From Branchiostoma lanceolatum (Eukaryota > Chordata > Leptocardii > Amphioxiformes > Branchiostomatidae), in contig NC_089738.1 in NCBI RefSeq assembly GCF_035083965.1, positions 9,574,734 to 9,638,733 on the forward strand: 64,000 bases of DNA. Reading direction: 5' to 3'. Numbering within the stretch: position 1 is the stretch's first letter; each line of letters starts with the position of its first letter. The translations under genes were made by a program, and so were the position numbers. Positions 44,840 to 57,330 of this stretch are shown piece by piece. A model generated the notes under the pieces. That model saw only the letters and a list, made by a program, of their open reading frames with translations, was not told the DNA's origin and did no database searches.

Positions 44840-45110
44840 GATATTTGGCCTTGTCACCCCCATGAGAATGGAGGTATAGACTTAGGTACGCTTGTGGTCG
44901 GGCGTGGGTGGTTCCGGCGCTATATCTCCAGAACAGTTCAAGCGATTTCAATGCTATTTGGTTTTTGGGTAGGTGGTGTAAGCCGTAAGGTGTAGTTTGA
45001 TTTTGAGCCTCCTGGTGGCCGACCTTGATACTGCAGCAGTACTTACGTTTTTTGTATCTCTGTTCATGGACATTATGTGGCCTTGTTGAGTTTGCTATGT
45101 ACATTTTATT
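44840..45110 (+). repeat. Dispersed repeat R1, copy 2
   Basis: Shares 'ctggatgga', 'tgatatttggc', 'ccgaccttgatactgcagca' and 'ttttgtatctctgttcatgg' with the copies at 15240 and 52730. Upstream is a TGTG-rich patch, as in the 52-kb copy. Confidence 0.5.
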
Positions 45111-46672
45111 CAGGGGTCGTACTTGAATGGGTGGGCGGAGGGGTAAAATCACAAGTCAGACCGTCTGTGAATCACTAATCGGTTCAACGGTAACGTGTCA
45201 ATGACATTTCAAAGGCATTTCAGTCCGTTGGGTACTGGGTTACGTTTGACCTTCAACCTTTGACCGTGACGTCATGGACGACCAGTAAAACTATTGGGTT
45301 AGTAGCCTCGGTAGCAGGAAACACAGGTTGTACTACTCGTCGTTTTTTAGCTGGTAAATGTTGAATGCTACCGTAAGCTTCCTGAGAAGAATCACAGCTT
45401 TATAACACGAAAGCGGCAGCAGTTCCAAAATACTCAAGCAGCAAAAACGTCCACGTACAATGGAGTCTATTTGGTTAAATAAATTATTCAGCCAAAATTG
45501 TTTTAGACGACATAACAACACGTTTCGAGGTGTTCTAAGATGCGTACATTTCGTACCTTTATACGCTACTTGGATCTTAGTTAGCATCTAACGAAAATTG
45601 CCGTCATTTTCTGAGTACAAATGCAATTAACCCATAATTACTGCTAATGCATAATGACCCACGTAATTGTATATCTTACGTGTGGGACTTTTTCATCAGT
45701 TCTCCCCTTTCCCAGGATAACTATATGTCATTGGTGTATCTATACTTAAGTCATTTCTTAGTAATACCTTCTTTTAAAAATATCTAGATTTTTTTTGTTT
45801 TCCACACCTAGCAAATAGATATTTCCTGCCATGAAATTAGTGGTGGTGCCTAATGGAATAGAAATAAAACAGCCAAGATACGATGTCCTTTGATTTTATA
45901 TTGTTTTATGTTCCCATAGCTTCTACCGGTAATTCAACCGGCACCCTAGCATATCATACATTTAGCTGAATATTGTATGATCATACCGTATACAACAGGC
46001 ACATCCGGCGTTTCGTTCTCATATATTACCTACGCGCGTGTTATTACGTATTCGTAATCAGGAACCGAAGTTGTGGCAGGATCTAGAATAATACAAAATC
46101 GGGGTGATATTGATGCAATTCCTTAATAAACATCTACTAACTTCTAATGAATTTTAAAAAAACACCAAAATGCTAACATCTGCTCATCTAAAATCAAAAT
46201 CCACGCAATCTTGGTACGATGTATACCATAATAATGCACTTAGCCTTATAGGGCAGACATCAGATTTGCGTTGCGCAATAGAGCTAGGGATCAAAATAGG
46301 AATTATAGTGCCACCTTAAAATCCTTAAAAAATCTCCCTTTACATGATACTTTTTGGGCCAATCTCGATATTTTGGGGCTAGAAGTAAAATGTAGGGTCT
46401 AAGCTTTCTCGTTTTGGTACAAATTTGTTCAGTTCAGCAGTTATGTTGGCGTAAGGACAGATGTGAGTAGTTGGGTTCTGCGGATGGATATGAGAGAAAA
46501 CTGGGGTCAAAGCTAGGGTCTGTTTGAGCTCCACAACCTCCTATTTTCTTTACATGGTTATCAAGTATACCCTTGTGATTTTCTAGCCGTGAAATATAGC
46601 AACCTGTGATGTTTACTCATCGAATCATACTGTATTCCGTTAGATTCCACCCATCTTCATGTATTTTGAAGG

Positions 46673-46678
46673 TTTATT
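46673..46678 (-). terminator. Likely poly(A) signal of gene H
   Basis: AATAAA on the minus strand, about 180 bp beyond the stop codon of gene H. There is no competing signal nearer to the stop. Confidence 0.45.
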
Positions 46679-46857
46679 TCGTGCATTTCATGTATTTCGG
46701 TAAATACGTATACACGGTTCGTTCTGAAGGGGGAGAATTTTTAGATTGAATTACGTTTTAGTGCTTTTACGAAGCCTTGTTTCAGTGCATTTCAATTTAA
46801 CATGCAACCCTAACATACTGATGTCTGCCTTATATGGCATGCCACCACGGCGGTGCA

Positions 46858-48946
46858 TCAGAAGAAACTGGTGACCATTTGCGCAAACTCCTTGATGTCA
46901 ACTTGGCCGTCGGAGTTGGCGTCGGCGACGCGCACGAGCTCAGCGACGGTCTCCTTCGACAGCTCCATGCCGACAACACTGGACATGCCTTCCCTCAACT
47001 CATCATGCGACAGGAAGCCGTCACCGTTCTGAAACCATCATAGGAATGAATGAATGAATGTATAAATGTGTATACATGAATGAATGTATAAATGTATAAA
47101 TGTATATATGAATGTATGAATGCATGAATGCAAATACAAAGAAACTGGAAAGACTTTGCGCAAATGTATGTATTCTATGGTTTTCTGTTATATTTCACAA
47201 TGTATAATCTTTAGTCACTAGATGTGTTTTATGTGTCTATTATGATTATGCCCTCCTGAAGTAGAGTAGTAAAAAATGCAGAAGAAGAATGAATGAAATT
47301 ATCAATGCATGAATAAATCACACTCAATTCTAATTTAATGATGATATGATAGTGCATCGGTAGGTATTGAAATTAGAATCCGAATAAACTTCCGCAATGG
47401 CAAATATCATTTCGTTTAATTTCAGTCTTCGTGTGAAATCTTAATTTAAGAAAAATGCACCATGGATACATACCTTGTCTATCTTGTTGAACGCGGCCAC
47501 CATTGCCTCCTGGGTCTCATCAGGGTTTCTTAGAGCCTTCTTTATTTCCTCCAAGGATTTTACAACTTGAGTAAAGTCTTTCAGATCCATGATTCCGTCC
47601 GCGTTGCGCTGGCGCTCCCTGATCATAGCCTGGGTAACAACAACAACAGCAAGAAATATGATCACGCTTTTTACAGGTTTGCGTAGCAAAACCTTTGTTG
47701 GATCCGTTGGCTTGTGTGGTTGCCGCCATCTTGAATTGTGACGTCACAGGGTCGCCATACCATTTTATTGGGAGGGCTGTTTTTTGGGGTCACTGGCGTT
47801 CTCTCTATTCTTAACACATCGGCACACAGTTATCACACATTCAAGTCAAATAAAAATTCAATACCAATTCATATTTATGAAAAGACCCCGTAATCGCTAA
47901 ACTAACATAGCAAACCTAAAGTATATGTAGCACAAATACTTAATTCTAGTTTTTAATGCAATTCCGCAGAACTAAAGCCATACTATATACAACATCAGTA
48001 CATTTTTTTAAAATGATAAGTGTAAAAATGCTTCTAAATTTCGTATACATGACTTTTCCTGTTGTCAAAATGTTGTTGATTTTGTAACAAAAATGGTCGT
48101 CAATTTGTCTGACTTGGCTGGCCTTATGATTTGAGAGCTATCACTGTCATTGTCAGTGCCATTTTGCACAAAACCTGCGCCATAATTTCTTTTATCTGTA
48201 ACTGTTCACCAATTCTAAAGCCATAGACAGCATATTTTACCGACCATTTGTATGTGTTAATTCGAAGAAACGGAGAAGGGACATCGACAAACTTTTGTCA
48301 TTTTCATTCATCTGAAGTAATCTGTAGGTTCCCATCTGAGTAATGAGGCTGTTGTTGTACATTTTCTAAACGGTCTCCAGGAATCTCCTCGATAACGGAA
48401 CCCCCATTTTACGTCTCTTCCGAAAGACGAATGCAGTTCTAACCAGGATACCCTTCCCCGAATTCGAACCAAGGTCTCCCAGTTACCAACTAATTGTGAC
48501 CATGAGCTCAACTGTGAGGCTGCTACCAGTTGAGCTACAGGGACAAATGAAGCCCAAAGCGACAACAGCATTACAGCATACAATGGAAGTTCTGTTGCTG
48601 TAACAAGGTCATCATACCAGGGGACCCCAAAACGACATTGACCTTCGTCTTCTCAAGACCAACCCAAATACCAAATATCATCGTAATCCATCTAAAGGTT
48701 CTTTAGTTATGCTGACTGCATAATCAGGAAACACACACGCACCGACACACAGAAAGACAGGCCGAAAACTATACCTCGGTTTTTTTGGTCAAATGTTGGG
48801 GAACAAGAGAAAACAGAACTTACGGAGACTAGTTTGTTGGTCCAAGGCAGGTCCATTTCCTTCACCACGTTTTTCAGCTCCTCTGCCGAGATGGACCCGT
48901 CCTTGTTCTCGTCATACTTGTCAAACAGAGCCTTGACGTCCGCCAT
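46858..48946 (-). CDS. Gene H: four-EF-hand calcium-binding protein (149 aa)
   Basis: Coding exons on the minus strand are 48824-48946 (MADVKALFDKYDENKDG), 47474-47629 and 46858-47028 (TGA at 46858-46860), with phase-0 GT-AG introns. The start exon follows AG|ATTCAAG. A candidate leader donor (GCTACAAG|GTGAGTC) lies at 51246. Loops: EF1 DENKDGSISAEE, EF2 QRNADGIMDLKD (position 1 is Gln and position 12 Asp, so binding is doubtful), EF3 DKNGDGFLSHDE split after residue 2, EF4 DANSDGQVDIKE. The EF2 exon has 52 codons, six more than most neighbours and equal to gene I, with the extra residues in the helix before EF3. H and I are sister copies. Probably a calcium sensor or buffer with three good sites. 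Confidence 0.9.
47043..47130. repeat. (GAAT)/(TGTATAAA) simple repeat
   Basis: Short tetranucleotide 'gaatgaatgaatg' merging into 'tgtataaatgtataaatgta', in intron 2 of gene H. Confidence 0.7.
48366..48543 (-). mobile_element. tRNA-derived SINE, family S1, copy 4
   Basis: The minus-strand head GTCCCTGTAGCTCAACTGGT, 'agcagcctcacagttgagct' and B-box 'ggttcgaattc' fit the S1 copies. It lies in intron 1 of gene H. Confidence 0.85.
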
Positions 48947-49510
48947 CTTGAATCTGCACAAAACACATAAAATTCATCACAAGAACAAGTTCACTTTCCG
49001 TACGCCCTTAGACAAACCTTCCTTTATAAAAAGTACATGTCATTCAAACTAGTATAAATAGTCCGTAGTTGTTGTTATTCCATGTTATTTGCCGTATATT
49101 GTACCTGATGCAATTGTTGCGCAATAAACTTGACTTGACTGACTTTAATATCTATAGCTATGCAAAAAGACGAAGAAGAACTTACTTAGTATTGTAACAA
49201 AAAGTGACAAAATATAGAGATCTTTATTGACACAACAAAAGCACAGCGACTTTCGTAAGGTCTACTACATACATACATACAAACGAATAAGTGCATATAT
49301 ATATATGAAGAGATCCGTAGAAAAACTGTGAAAGCGGGAAACAAACGTCTACCTTCACTGGGCGAGACAAACAAACTGACCTCACACGGGGAGGAGAGTG
49401 GGTTTACTTGCAATTACTGGTCTCAAAATTTACGAGTAGGCTAAGGACAATTATCATTACGGAGTTATGTGTTGTGTTGTGCTGTGTTGTGTTGTGTTGT
49501 GTTGTATGTT

Positions 49511-49706
49511 AGGTCCCAATACAAATAGAGGGCGGTCTCGCTGTGACCTAAATTGAACTCGCGTAACCCTTGATTTTATAATCGGAACACCATGCAAAAT
49601 GCAAATAAAAAATGAAAACAAAACGCATAATGCGTTTGTATCATGACATTTGTTGATCTGTCAAATTTTGGGTTGCAGAGAGGTTGCCGCCTTAGTGGGG
49701 AGGGGG
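49511..49706. mobile_element. MITE family M7, copy 1
   Basis: Internal phrases 'gtctcgctgtgacctaaatt' and 'cttgattttataatcggaac', with the far end 'gggttgcagagaggttgccg', match 55758-55965 and 60258-60500. The ends are more decayed than in the other copies. Confidence 0.7.
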
Positions 49707-49857
49707 GTATCAATTTCCGCGTCATTTGCTACAGACTAATCACAATCCACAAGTAGACAAACGGCCTTTGTAAGACAGACTGTGGGTATTATTCAGCTTC
49801 ACCCACACTGACAACAGGACTTTCTCACGCATACCTTTAAATTCTATTCCATTGTAA

Positions 49858-49983
49858 TCTCCAAGCAGATCTATGGTGACAGGACAGTATGTATGGGCCA
49901 AACAGTATCCAGTCTACGGTGGCCGACTGGATACTATAAATACACGGGAACTGTCTTGCCACCGTATATCTGCTTGGAGGTTA
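49858..49983. mobile_element. Small TIR element M8 (about 125 bp)
   Basis: The outer arms 'tctccaagcagatctatggt' and 'accgtatatctgcttggagg' pair, and a second inner palindrome 'agtatccagtctacggtggc' pairs with 'gccgactggatact'. It is non-coding. Confidence 0.7.
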
Positions 49984-51245
49984 ATTCCAGTGTACGTTAA
50001 GAGAGGGGGATATGTTTCCATTAAAATTGTTTGCCTTTAAGCAGATGTTAACAAGTTTCAAAAGAATATATGACGAAATTTCAAAACGGGAAATTCTGGT
50101 GCAGTACCTAAGAAAGCCGCCTGGGCCTTGAATCAATCAAACAAACAAACAAGCAAACAAACAAACATACACACGAAACACAAACATTTTTGGCGAAGGT
50201 GAATAGGAATACCCCTGGGCATCCACTGACAACGGTACAAACATTGTTAGGTAAATTGTTGATAAGTAATGACAATTAGAAAGATAATGCTAGTATCTGC
50301 TGTTGCCCAACAACCGCTATAAACAACAGTTGTCTAAAAACAGGCTGGCATAGCATTTTCAGACTTGCTGTTTTCACCACCTGTTGTTTTTCCGATACGT
50401 TTTTTGTCACACCTGTAAGATGGGAATTAAAGCGTGAAGGCATTCAATCAAGACACCCCGACCTCCAATTATCTCCGACAAATTTCACACGCTGAGGCAT
50501 CAAACGGAAATGCCGCGTTATGCTCGAGTTCAAACTTTACAATTTATAACCATCTGCTTCAATGTATCATTAAAACTGCTTTCTTAATGATAAACCTAAC
50601 ATGTATGACCTCAGTTACATTAGAGCAATGCATTCTTACATACACTACATATACGCATTCAGCAAAATATATCAGCGATTCTTGTACATAGCTTGTTTCT
50701 GGCATTCCCGTAGTTTTGGCAATTGGCCATACGAACCTATAGCTAGTAATACATTAAGGCTACAATGTTGAGAAAATACAAGAGTATTGTTAAGGTTCCA
50801 CGAAAAAATGCCTGCATTCTAATAGCTGATACGAGCACGTATGGCTTCTATTTGTAGACAAAGCGCGGCTTTATTGTGGAATGCAGGATACGCTATAAGG
50901 CTATACGGTCTGTGGAGTATGCTTATTTCTTTTCCCCGTTCCACATTGTTTAGGGGACTTACGAAAGCATGCATGAGATCAAATGGATCTTTCTATTCTT
51001 AACGAAGGAGCTTTAACCACTCTAGGTTTAACAATGTCTGAATTAAATACTACTTCGCCCTGCTTCTCAAGCAATGAATTAAACAAACACTCATTTTAGA
51101 CAACTTGTGTTTCGCCAATATAGAATGTAACAGACTAACAATTCTAAACTGCGTTTTATATGTTACAGCCACTGTTAACATGTTTGTGAAAGCTTCCAGA
51201 AGACTAGACGAACGCATGTGACACAACGTGCAAAGACGGACTCAC

Positions 51246-51330
51246 CTTGTAGCGTGCAGGTAATTGAGAGTGGATAAAACGCACCAATTTGCCGAGTCGG
51301 GTGGAGAGCTGAGAGAAATGTCACACCGCG
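51246..51330 (-). other. Candidate leader exon of gene H
   Basis: A strong minus-strand donor (GCTACAAG|GTGAGTC) ends a segment without an in-frame ATG. Its distance to the H start exon is about 2.3 kb. The upstream border is not defined. Confidence 0.3.
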
Positions 51331-52494
51331 TGTTGTCAGCAAGTCCTGAGCATGTGGGTGTGTCTGGGTATGAGTCACCGACTAATTATCATAACAAAAC
51401 CTGGGCTTAACTCTTGTTTCGACTGCATGTAGTTGACAGTGTTTCCACCCCCCTCCCTCTCCAGTACTTGTATATGTAAAGGTCCACAATCAACGTACAA
51501 TACTTTTATACGACAACAAAAGGCATTCTTTGGGACCATCGTGGTTGCTTTGTGACGTAATAAGTTAAGCTCATAAAAAAGTTGTCTTTTTTCCCATGTC
51601 GACGATTGGTTCTCGCTGAGACTTTAAAGGACTATGCCAAAATTGTGACCCCGACTTAAGTCGAGGGACGATTTAAATTAGACTCCTAAATCCTAGCTCC
51701 GGGCATTTACATCTACTTAACAGAAGGTTACCATAAATGATATGTTTAAACAGTATTTCTTTTTAAAACACCTATAATAGCACGGTCTTGTAGTGTGATC
51801 CGTAGCTGTGAAAGGTCACATTTTGTCGTATTTGATATTTTGGCCCTTTTTGCCTTTGTAATTTCAGCAAGTGATCTACGGCAATATTTATATAGGATAT
51901 ACTACCAATATTGCACGACATGTCCACAACTGTTCCAGGACCTTTCGTGCGGCGAATGTGTCTGGAACTTCATTCAACTCGCGATCAACAAAGTGTTTTT
52001 GCCGGTTAGAACTCATGTTTGTTATGCAATTGTCAATGCAAATCAAGCAGAACGACAAGTATGTCGGGTAGGGAGGGGGTTGCTAGGATGACAGGCCGCA
52101 ATTGCTTAAATAGCTGTAATCATTGGTTTAGTTACTAATAAGCTCATTTCAGACGTCACTTGTAAAACAAGCATGTTAATTCACAGGGTGTTTTTAATCT
52201 CTAAAGTAGAAATTATATCTAAGGACTGTTTTTAAAGTTGACACCATGAAATGCTTTGGGGTAACAATCCGAATTGCGATGTATGAAATTATCTACTTAA
52301 TGACACAAATTCACACCTGAAATAGGGCTTAAGACAATTGCAATCCAGGGCAAGATGAGTGTTGAGTTGTAATTATTCGGAGTGTTTTGGCATGAATAGA
52401 GGATATCACATGTTGTGATTGTGTCTATGACTGGCTGCTCATGCAAGTAATTAATGCACCAGTACGCCCTGAATAGATGAGTCAGTACTACTTG

Positions 52495-52890
<396 letters not shown>

Positions 52891-53167
52891 TACACTTTGT
52901 TATCTTTAGCTAGCTGATGAATAAATATATTAATGATAAGTATTATTAGAACTTTTCTCTCTGTGAACTAGATGATTTGATGTAACTTTTCATTTGATAG
53001 CGATCTGTTGCATTATTCTAGCATGAAATTACCGAAAAAAACTTATTAATTCATCACGTTTGTCTCAATCTTTCAGTTGTATACTGTTATTTAATGTTTA
53101 AATACATTGAAAACAAAAACAACAGCAATAAAATCCAGACAATTTTTCTTGTTGTTTTAAGCGTGTC

Positions 53168-53173
53168 TTTATT
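53168..53173 (-). terminator. Likely poly(A) signal of gene I
   Basis: AATAAA on the minus strand, about 350 bp past the stop codon of gene I. Confidence 0.4.
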
Positions 53174-53518
53174 CCAGCTTAATCCAAGCAATGTATCAAA
53201 CTGTAGCCCCTTAGCATTTCGATCTGTCTGCCTGAAATTACAGTGAAATATCGAATGCAAACAGGTGGAAATAACACCGTTATTTTATCATGTTCCAATT
53301 TTTAGTCGGTTCAACTTAATTCTAGTGCTGTCTAGTTCTACAACAGTTACCTTTGCATTCTTGCTTATGCCACGTCATTATATTTATAATTAAAGCCAAC
53401 TTTTTAAAGCATTGTAGGTTGAGTATGGAATGCTCGACTATTGAAAGATCACTTGTTGAAACATTGATCATAATTCATTTCAAATCGCCAATGCAAGCAA
53501 ACCCGTAGCTTCACATTC

Positions 53519-55300
53519 TCACTTTTGCAAGATCATATTAACGAACTCGTTGTAGTCGAGTTTGCCGTCTTTGTTTTTGTCGGCGACGTTCAGTATCTTC
53601 TCGCAGGCATCGCCGGTCATGTTAATGCTGTGGACCTTCGTGAGAGCCGTCTGCATTTCCTCCTTAGTCAGGAACCCGTCACCGTTCTGAAAAAAAAAAT
53701 CAGATGTTTATTGTGACATTTGCTCTGTAGTTGTAGTACAATGTAGTAGTAGTAGTAGTAGTAGTACTAGTAGTAGTAGTAGTAGTAGTAGTCGCAGTAG
53801 CAGCGGTCATCGTAGTCCTAGTAGTAGGGGTAGTAGTAGTAGTAGTAGCAGTTGTCGTCGTAGTCCTAGTAGTAGGGGTAGTAGTAGTAGAAGTAGTCGT
53901 CGTAGGAGTAGTAGGGGTTGTCGTCGTAGTAGTCATAGCAGCAGTAGTAGTAGTAATGATAGCAGTTACTGTAGTAGTACATTTATAGTAGTAGTTACTC
54001 TAGTAGTAGAAGTTACTCCGGTAGTTACTGTAGTGGTTACTGTAGTAGTGGCAGCAATTACTGTTGCAGTTGTTACTGTAGTTGTAGTAGTAGTAGTAGT
54101 AGTAAAGGTAGTATTAGTAGTAGTCTCTATCTTATTTAAAACAACTGCCTCGTGCCAATTTCCAAGCTACATAGAATGCACAAGCAAGAATCACAAAAAT
54201 AATAGGCAAGAAATTAAAGTACACAAATATTCCTTTCATTTTAATTATGAATCTTAGAATAGTCCCTTCAGTTAACTGTTACAAGAACTGATTTCTAAAG
54301 CAGCACTTTGAATATATGAGATACAAATCAAGGTCATAATGCAAAACATCATCAACCATAACCCAGAACCGTACAAGTCAAGTTCAAATGCTAAAATTGT
54401 GTCATCTCCCTTTAAGAAAAAATACCCTGCTACTGAAACAGCAAGGAAACTTGCTGCCCTATGTGCTACTAGGCACTATAAGGGTCTGAATGAATGAACA
54501 AACAAATAAGCTGATACCTTGTCGAACTCTTGGAACATCTGCTTCATCTCGGCCTCCATTGTTGCTGGGTCTGCCATGGCTGCCTTCACTTGCTGCAGCA
54601 CCTGTATGACCACGTTGAACTCGCCCAGCTCCAGAGTTCCGTTGCCGTTCGTGTCACAGTCCTTGATGATTTGCTACCAGAAGATTGCCAAAAAACATTG
54701 AAATCATAAATGAGACGATCGACACGACATGTTTACAGCAAAAGAACCACATAGACCTTGCTCTATTGCTAGCATGTACAGTTGAGTAGATAAAGATATT
54801 GGTGTGCATGTAAACATGAATACAGAGTTTATAATTGTGGCTAGAAAGATTAGTTCTGGTTTGCTTCCAACAAAATGATTTGTGGTAAAGAGCAAGGAGA
54901 ACGGTTTATTTCAAATTTTCATAATACGGGGTGCTTCAGTACATTCCCATCCAATTAATGGCTATTTGCACTCACGTGACTATGACGTAAGTATTTTCCG
55001 CCATGTTGGACGACTAAAGCTGGAAGTGACTATGCAAATTGTGAATGCAATTACAGTCACGTATTTATGAGATAACACACTATACGCATGCGCACTTATA
55101 GGTCTGACTCTTACAGGTTTAACACACAACATGGCGGCCGTGACGTCATTTTCCTTATATAGAATTGACATTCTTACCTCAACAAGATGCTCACACGGAG
55201 GAAGGCCGAACTCCTTCACCACTGCCTTCAGCTCTGACGCAGAGATGGTACCATCTTTATTGACGTCATGTTTGTCGAACATAGCCTTGATGTCCGCCAT
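53519..55300 (-). CDS. Gene I: four-EF-hand calcium-binding protein (148 aa)
   Basis: Coding exons on the minus strand are 55178-55300 (MADIKAMFDKHDVNKDG), 54518-54673 and 53519-53686 (TGA at 53519-53521), with phase-0 GT-AG introns. The start exon follows AG|AAACAAA; a leader exon candidate ends at 57242. All four loops look canonical: DVNKDGTISASE, DTNGNGTLELGE, DKNGDGFLTKEE (split after residue 2), DKNKDGKLDYNE. It shares the 52-codon EF2 exon and the MAD(V/I)KA start with gene H, but EF2 is intact here. The intron after the EF2 exon carries a long trinucleotide repeat close to the acceptor. Probably a four-site calcium binder. Confidence 0.9.
53737..54115. repeat. (TAG)n trinucleotide microsatellite with variants
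   Basis: A long GTA/TAG tract with GTC, GCA and GTT variants, in intron 2 of gene I and beginning about 50 bp from the EF3 exon acceptor. Poly-Thr and poly-Val frames over it are artefacts. Confidence 0.92.
54965..55160. repeat. CACGTGAC/CCGCCATGTTGG dispersed module, gene I intron
   Basis: Starts with 'cactcacgtgactatgacgt' and 'ccgccatgttggacgactaa', and ends with 'acacaacatggcggccgtga' plus 'cgtcatttt', which is partly the inverse. This may define a whole small element of about 190 bp. Related pieces are near 11757, 26593 and 31140. Confidence 0.5.
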
Positions 55301-55757
55301 TTTGTTTCTATATGAAAACGCATAAATCTTTGATGAGTATCATTGTACTGTATGTACTAAATATAACCACAATCCACAATAAGCAATTAGTGATAGGAAC
55401 ACAGAGTGACAAACGTGAATGTTCATCGCTTTTTAAAATGTCATACTGTTTCCTTTCAGCGAAGAACAAAATTGTGTATGACGAGATGACTAGCAAAATG
55501 TTAATTTGTCGTTCATCTGTTAACCTTTAGCACACTGAAGTAGCCGTTTGTCACCCGATTCTCTATTGGTTACAGAGTAAGGCAGCAAGGAGAAGGTTAA
55601 AAGTGAATGAAATTTTTACGCCTTGGTCCCAGACAACCACCGGTGACCTTTCTCAGACTATTGAAACTTAATACACTGGGAAAATCATTGAACCACAGAC
55701 ATAAAGACAGTGATTGCTTCTGCTACATTTTTTTCACTCTAATGCTCAATGCTTCGG

Positions 55758-55965
55758 GCCCCGTTTCACTAGAGGGCGATCGTGCTGCGACCTCGCTGCG
55801 ACCTAAATTGGATTTGTGTTTGTCTAGACTTCATAATTGGGATATCATACAAAATGTAAAAGTATGGCTGAAAAGACAACAGAGCACAGAAAGCTTAAAA
55901 TCTATCAAATTAGTTCAGCGCTCTGTCAAATTCTCGGTAACAGTGTGGTCGCAGTGAAGTAACCT
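55758..55965. mobile_element. MITE family M7, copy 2
   Basis: Begins 'gccccgtttcactagagggc' followed by 'gatcgtgctgcgacctcgct'. It shares 'cttcataattgggatatcat' and 'gtatggctgaaaagacaaca' with 60258-60500. It lies in the 5' intron of gene I. Confidence 0.78.
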
Positions 55966-56411
55966 ATAGCGATGTCTTAAAACGGTGACACCTGAAAATC
56001 TTAAGTGACCTCCTGGGCTTCTGATGAATGACTTCACTAGACAGTCAGGTGTTTTTCGCGACACGTGCGTCTGTCTAATCAAATATGATATAATCGTTTG
56101 TCTCTTCTCATGCATGTCTAGAAGGAGACGCCCCCTTATTATAGGTACTATGTGGCGTTCTCAAACACAAAGGAAACGCCCCCTAAATCTCCGGATTCTG
56201 CTTTATCATTTGTAATGCTTTCTAAATAGTACATGTTATGATTTCCATGTAAATGAATGTTCATATTAGGAATTCGAACTACTTTATATCAGCTTGATAT
56301 GAAACGTACAGCCAGACAGGGTTAAAAAATGTGAACGTGATCTCGATTCAGATTAGCTCACTGAAGAGATATTCTTCCACTGGTTATGACAGAGAAGACA
56401 GACTCTATGTA

Positions 56412-56619
56412 CAGTATATACAGGTTCATTGTACCGGGGAAATTCCCCTAGGTTTTTCCGACCAGCACAATGAACATTGGACCACGGCTTAACGTCCCCT
56501 TCTTAGGACTGCGCCCCTCTCCGGTAGCGTGCATGTCGGGTGAGCGACACAGCCGGGATCAAACTCGCGGCTTCTAGTTCCAGAGGCAAGATCGCTAACC
56601 ACTGGACTACGCACGCCAC
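56412..56619 (-). mobile_element. tRNA-derived SINE, family S3, copy 2
   Basis: The minus-strand head 'gcgtgcgtagtccagtggtt' with 'agcgatcttgcctctgga' and the B-box-like 'gtttgatcccggctg' matches the head of 16778-17098. The body 'ggggaatttccccggtacaa' is shared. Confidence 0.78.
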
Positions 56620-57241
56620 AAAGTACACATGAAAAATACGTTTCACAAAGAGACACGGTAGGAATGAAAGTTGTCATGTCAACCAAGATACTTGGGGAAT
56701 AGCAGGACAAAATTCTCTGTCAACGTCGGTTGATATTATTGCATAAGTCACATTAAGTGTGTGCAAAAATATATATATGTTCATAGACTCAATGGATAGG
56801 GAACACCATGTTGTTTACCGCATAAAACGTTAACCTTGAAGGCAGTTTCACAATTATCATGGTTGTCTTAAGTTTGTAGCACACAGAAACACACGCCGTA
56901 CCATTTTTTGGTCTCAGGTTTCAACGAGGCTATGACAGAACCGACCTTCGGCAAGAATCTACGACAACATTTCCTGTCGCAAAACAACTGAACTTTAGAA
57001 GGATTTCCTAATTTTGCTGGCGTAAACCAATCGTTCAACTACATGTGACTGGACCCTAAATTAAGTCAATATAAACATTTTCTGCTAAATCTCATAGAAT
57101 ATTGTCTGGACGTGACAACTTAAGGTAGTCTCTAGATTTATCATTTCAAAACAAGACAGAATTTGTTTCACGGTAATAATAAGAAAAGGATCTAGCAAAA
57201 TGCAATTGTCATAACGACAACGATAGAAGTAGCGAACTTAC

Positions 57242-57330
57242 CTGGTTCGATAGTTATCGTGGGAATACAAAGGTGACAAAGTTGATGTGCCTCTTGGGAC
57301 TGGACTTGTCTCGATGAAGGCTAGGAGTCA
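57242..57330 (-). other. Candidate leader exon of gene I
   Basis: A strong minus-strand donor (CGAACCAG|GTAAGTTC) ends at 57242, about 1.9 kb upstream of the I start exon. No in-frame ATG. The 5' border is unknown. Confidence 0.35.

Larger units (their letters stand above)
42788..46857. other. Intergenic region between genes G and H
   Basis: No coding exon recognised. A plus-strand 97-codon frame near 43010 has a hydrophobic run but no family match I can recall and no splice partners. Repeat R1 copy 2 lies at about 44840-45110. The rest is A/T-rich with poly-G and microsatellite scraps. Confidence 0.5.

Noticed and set aside
54033-54257. Poly-Val frame
   Set aside because: It is the TAG trinucleotide repeat read in one frame.
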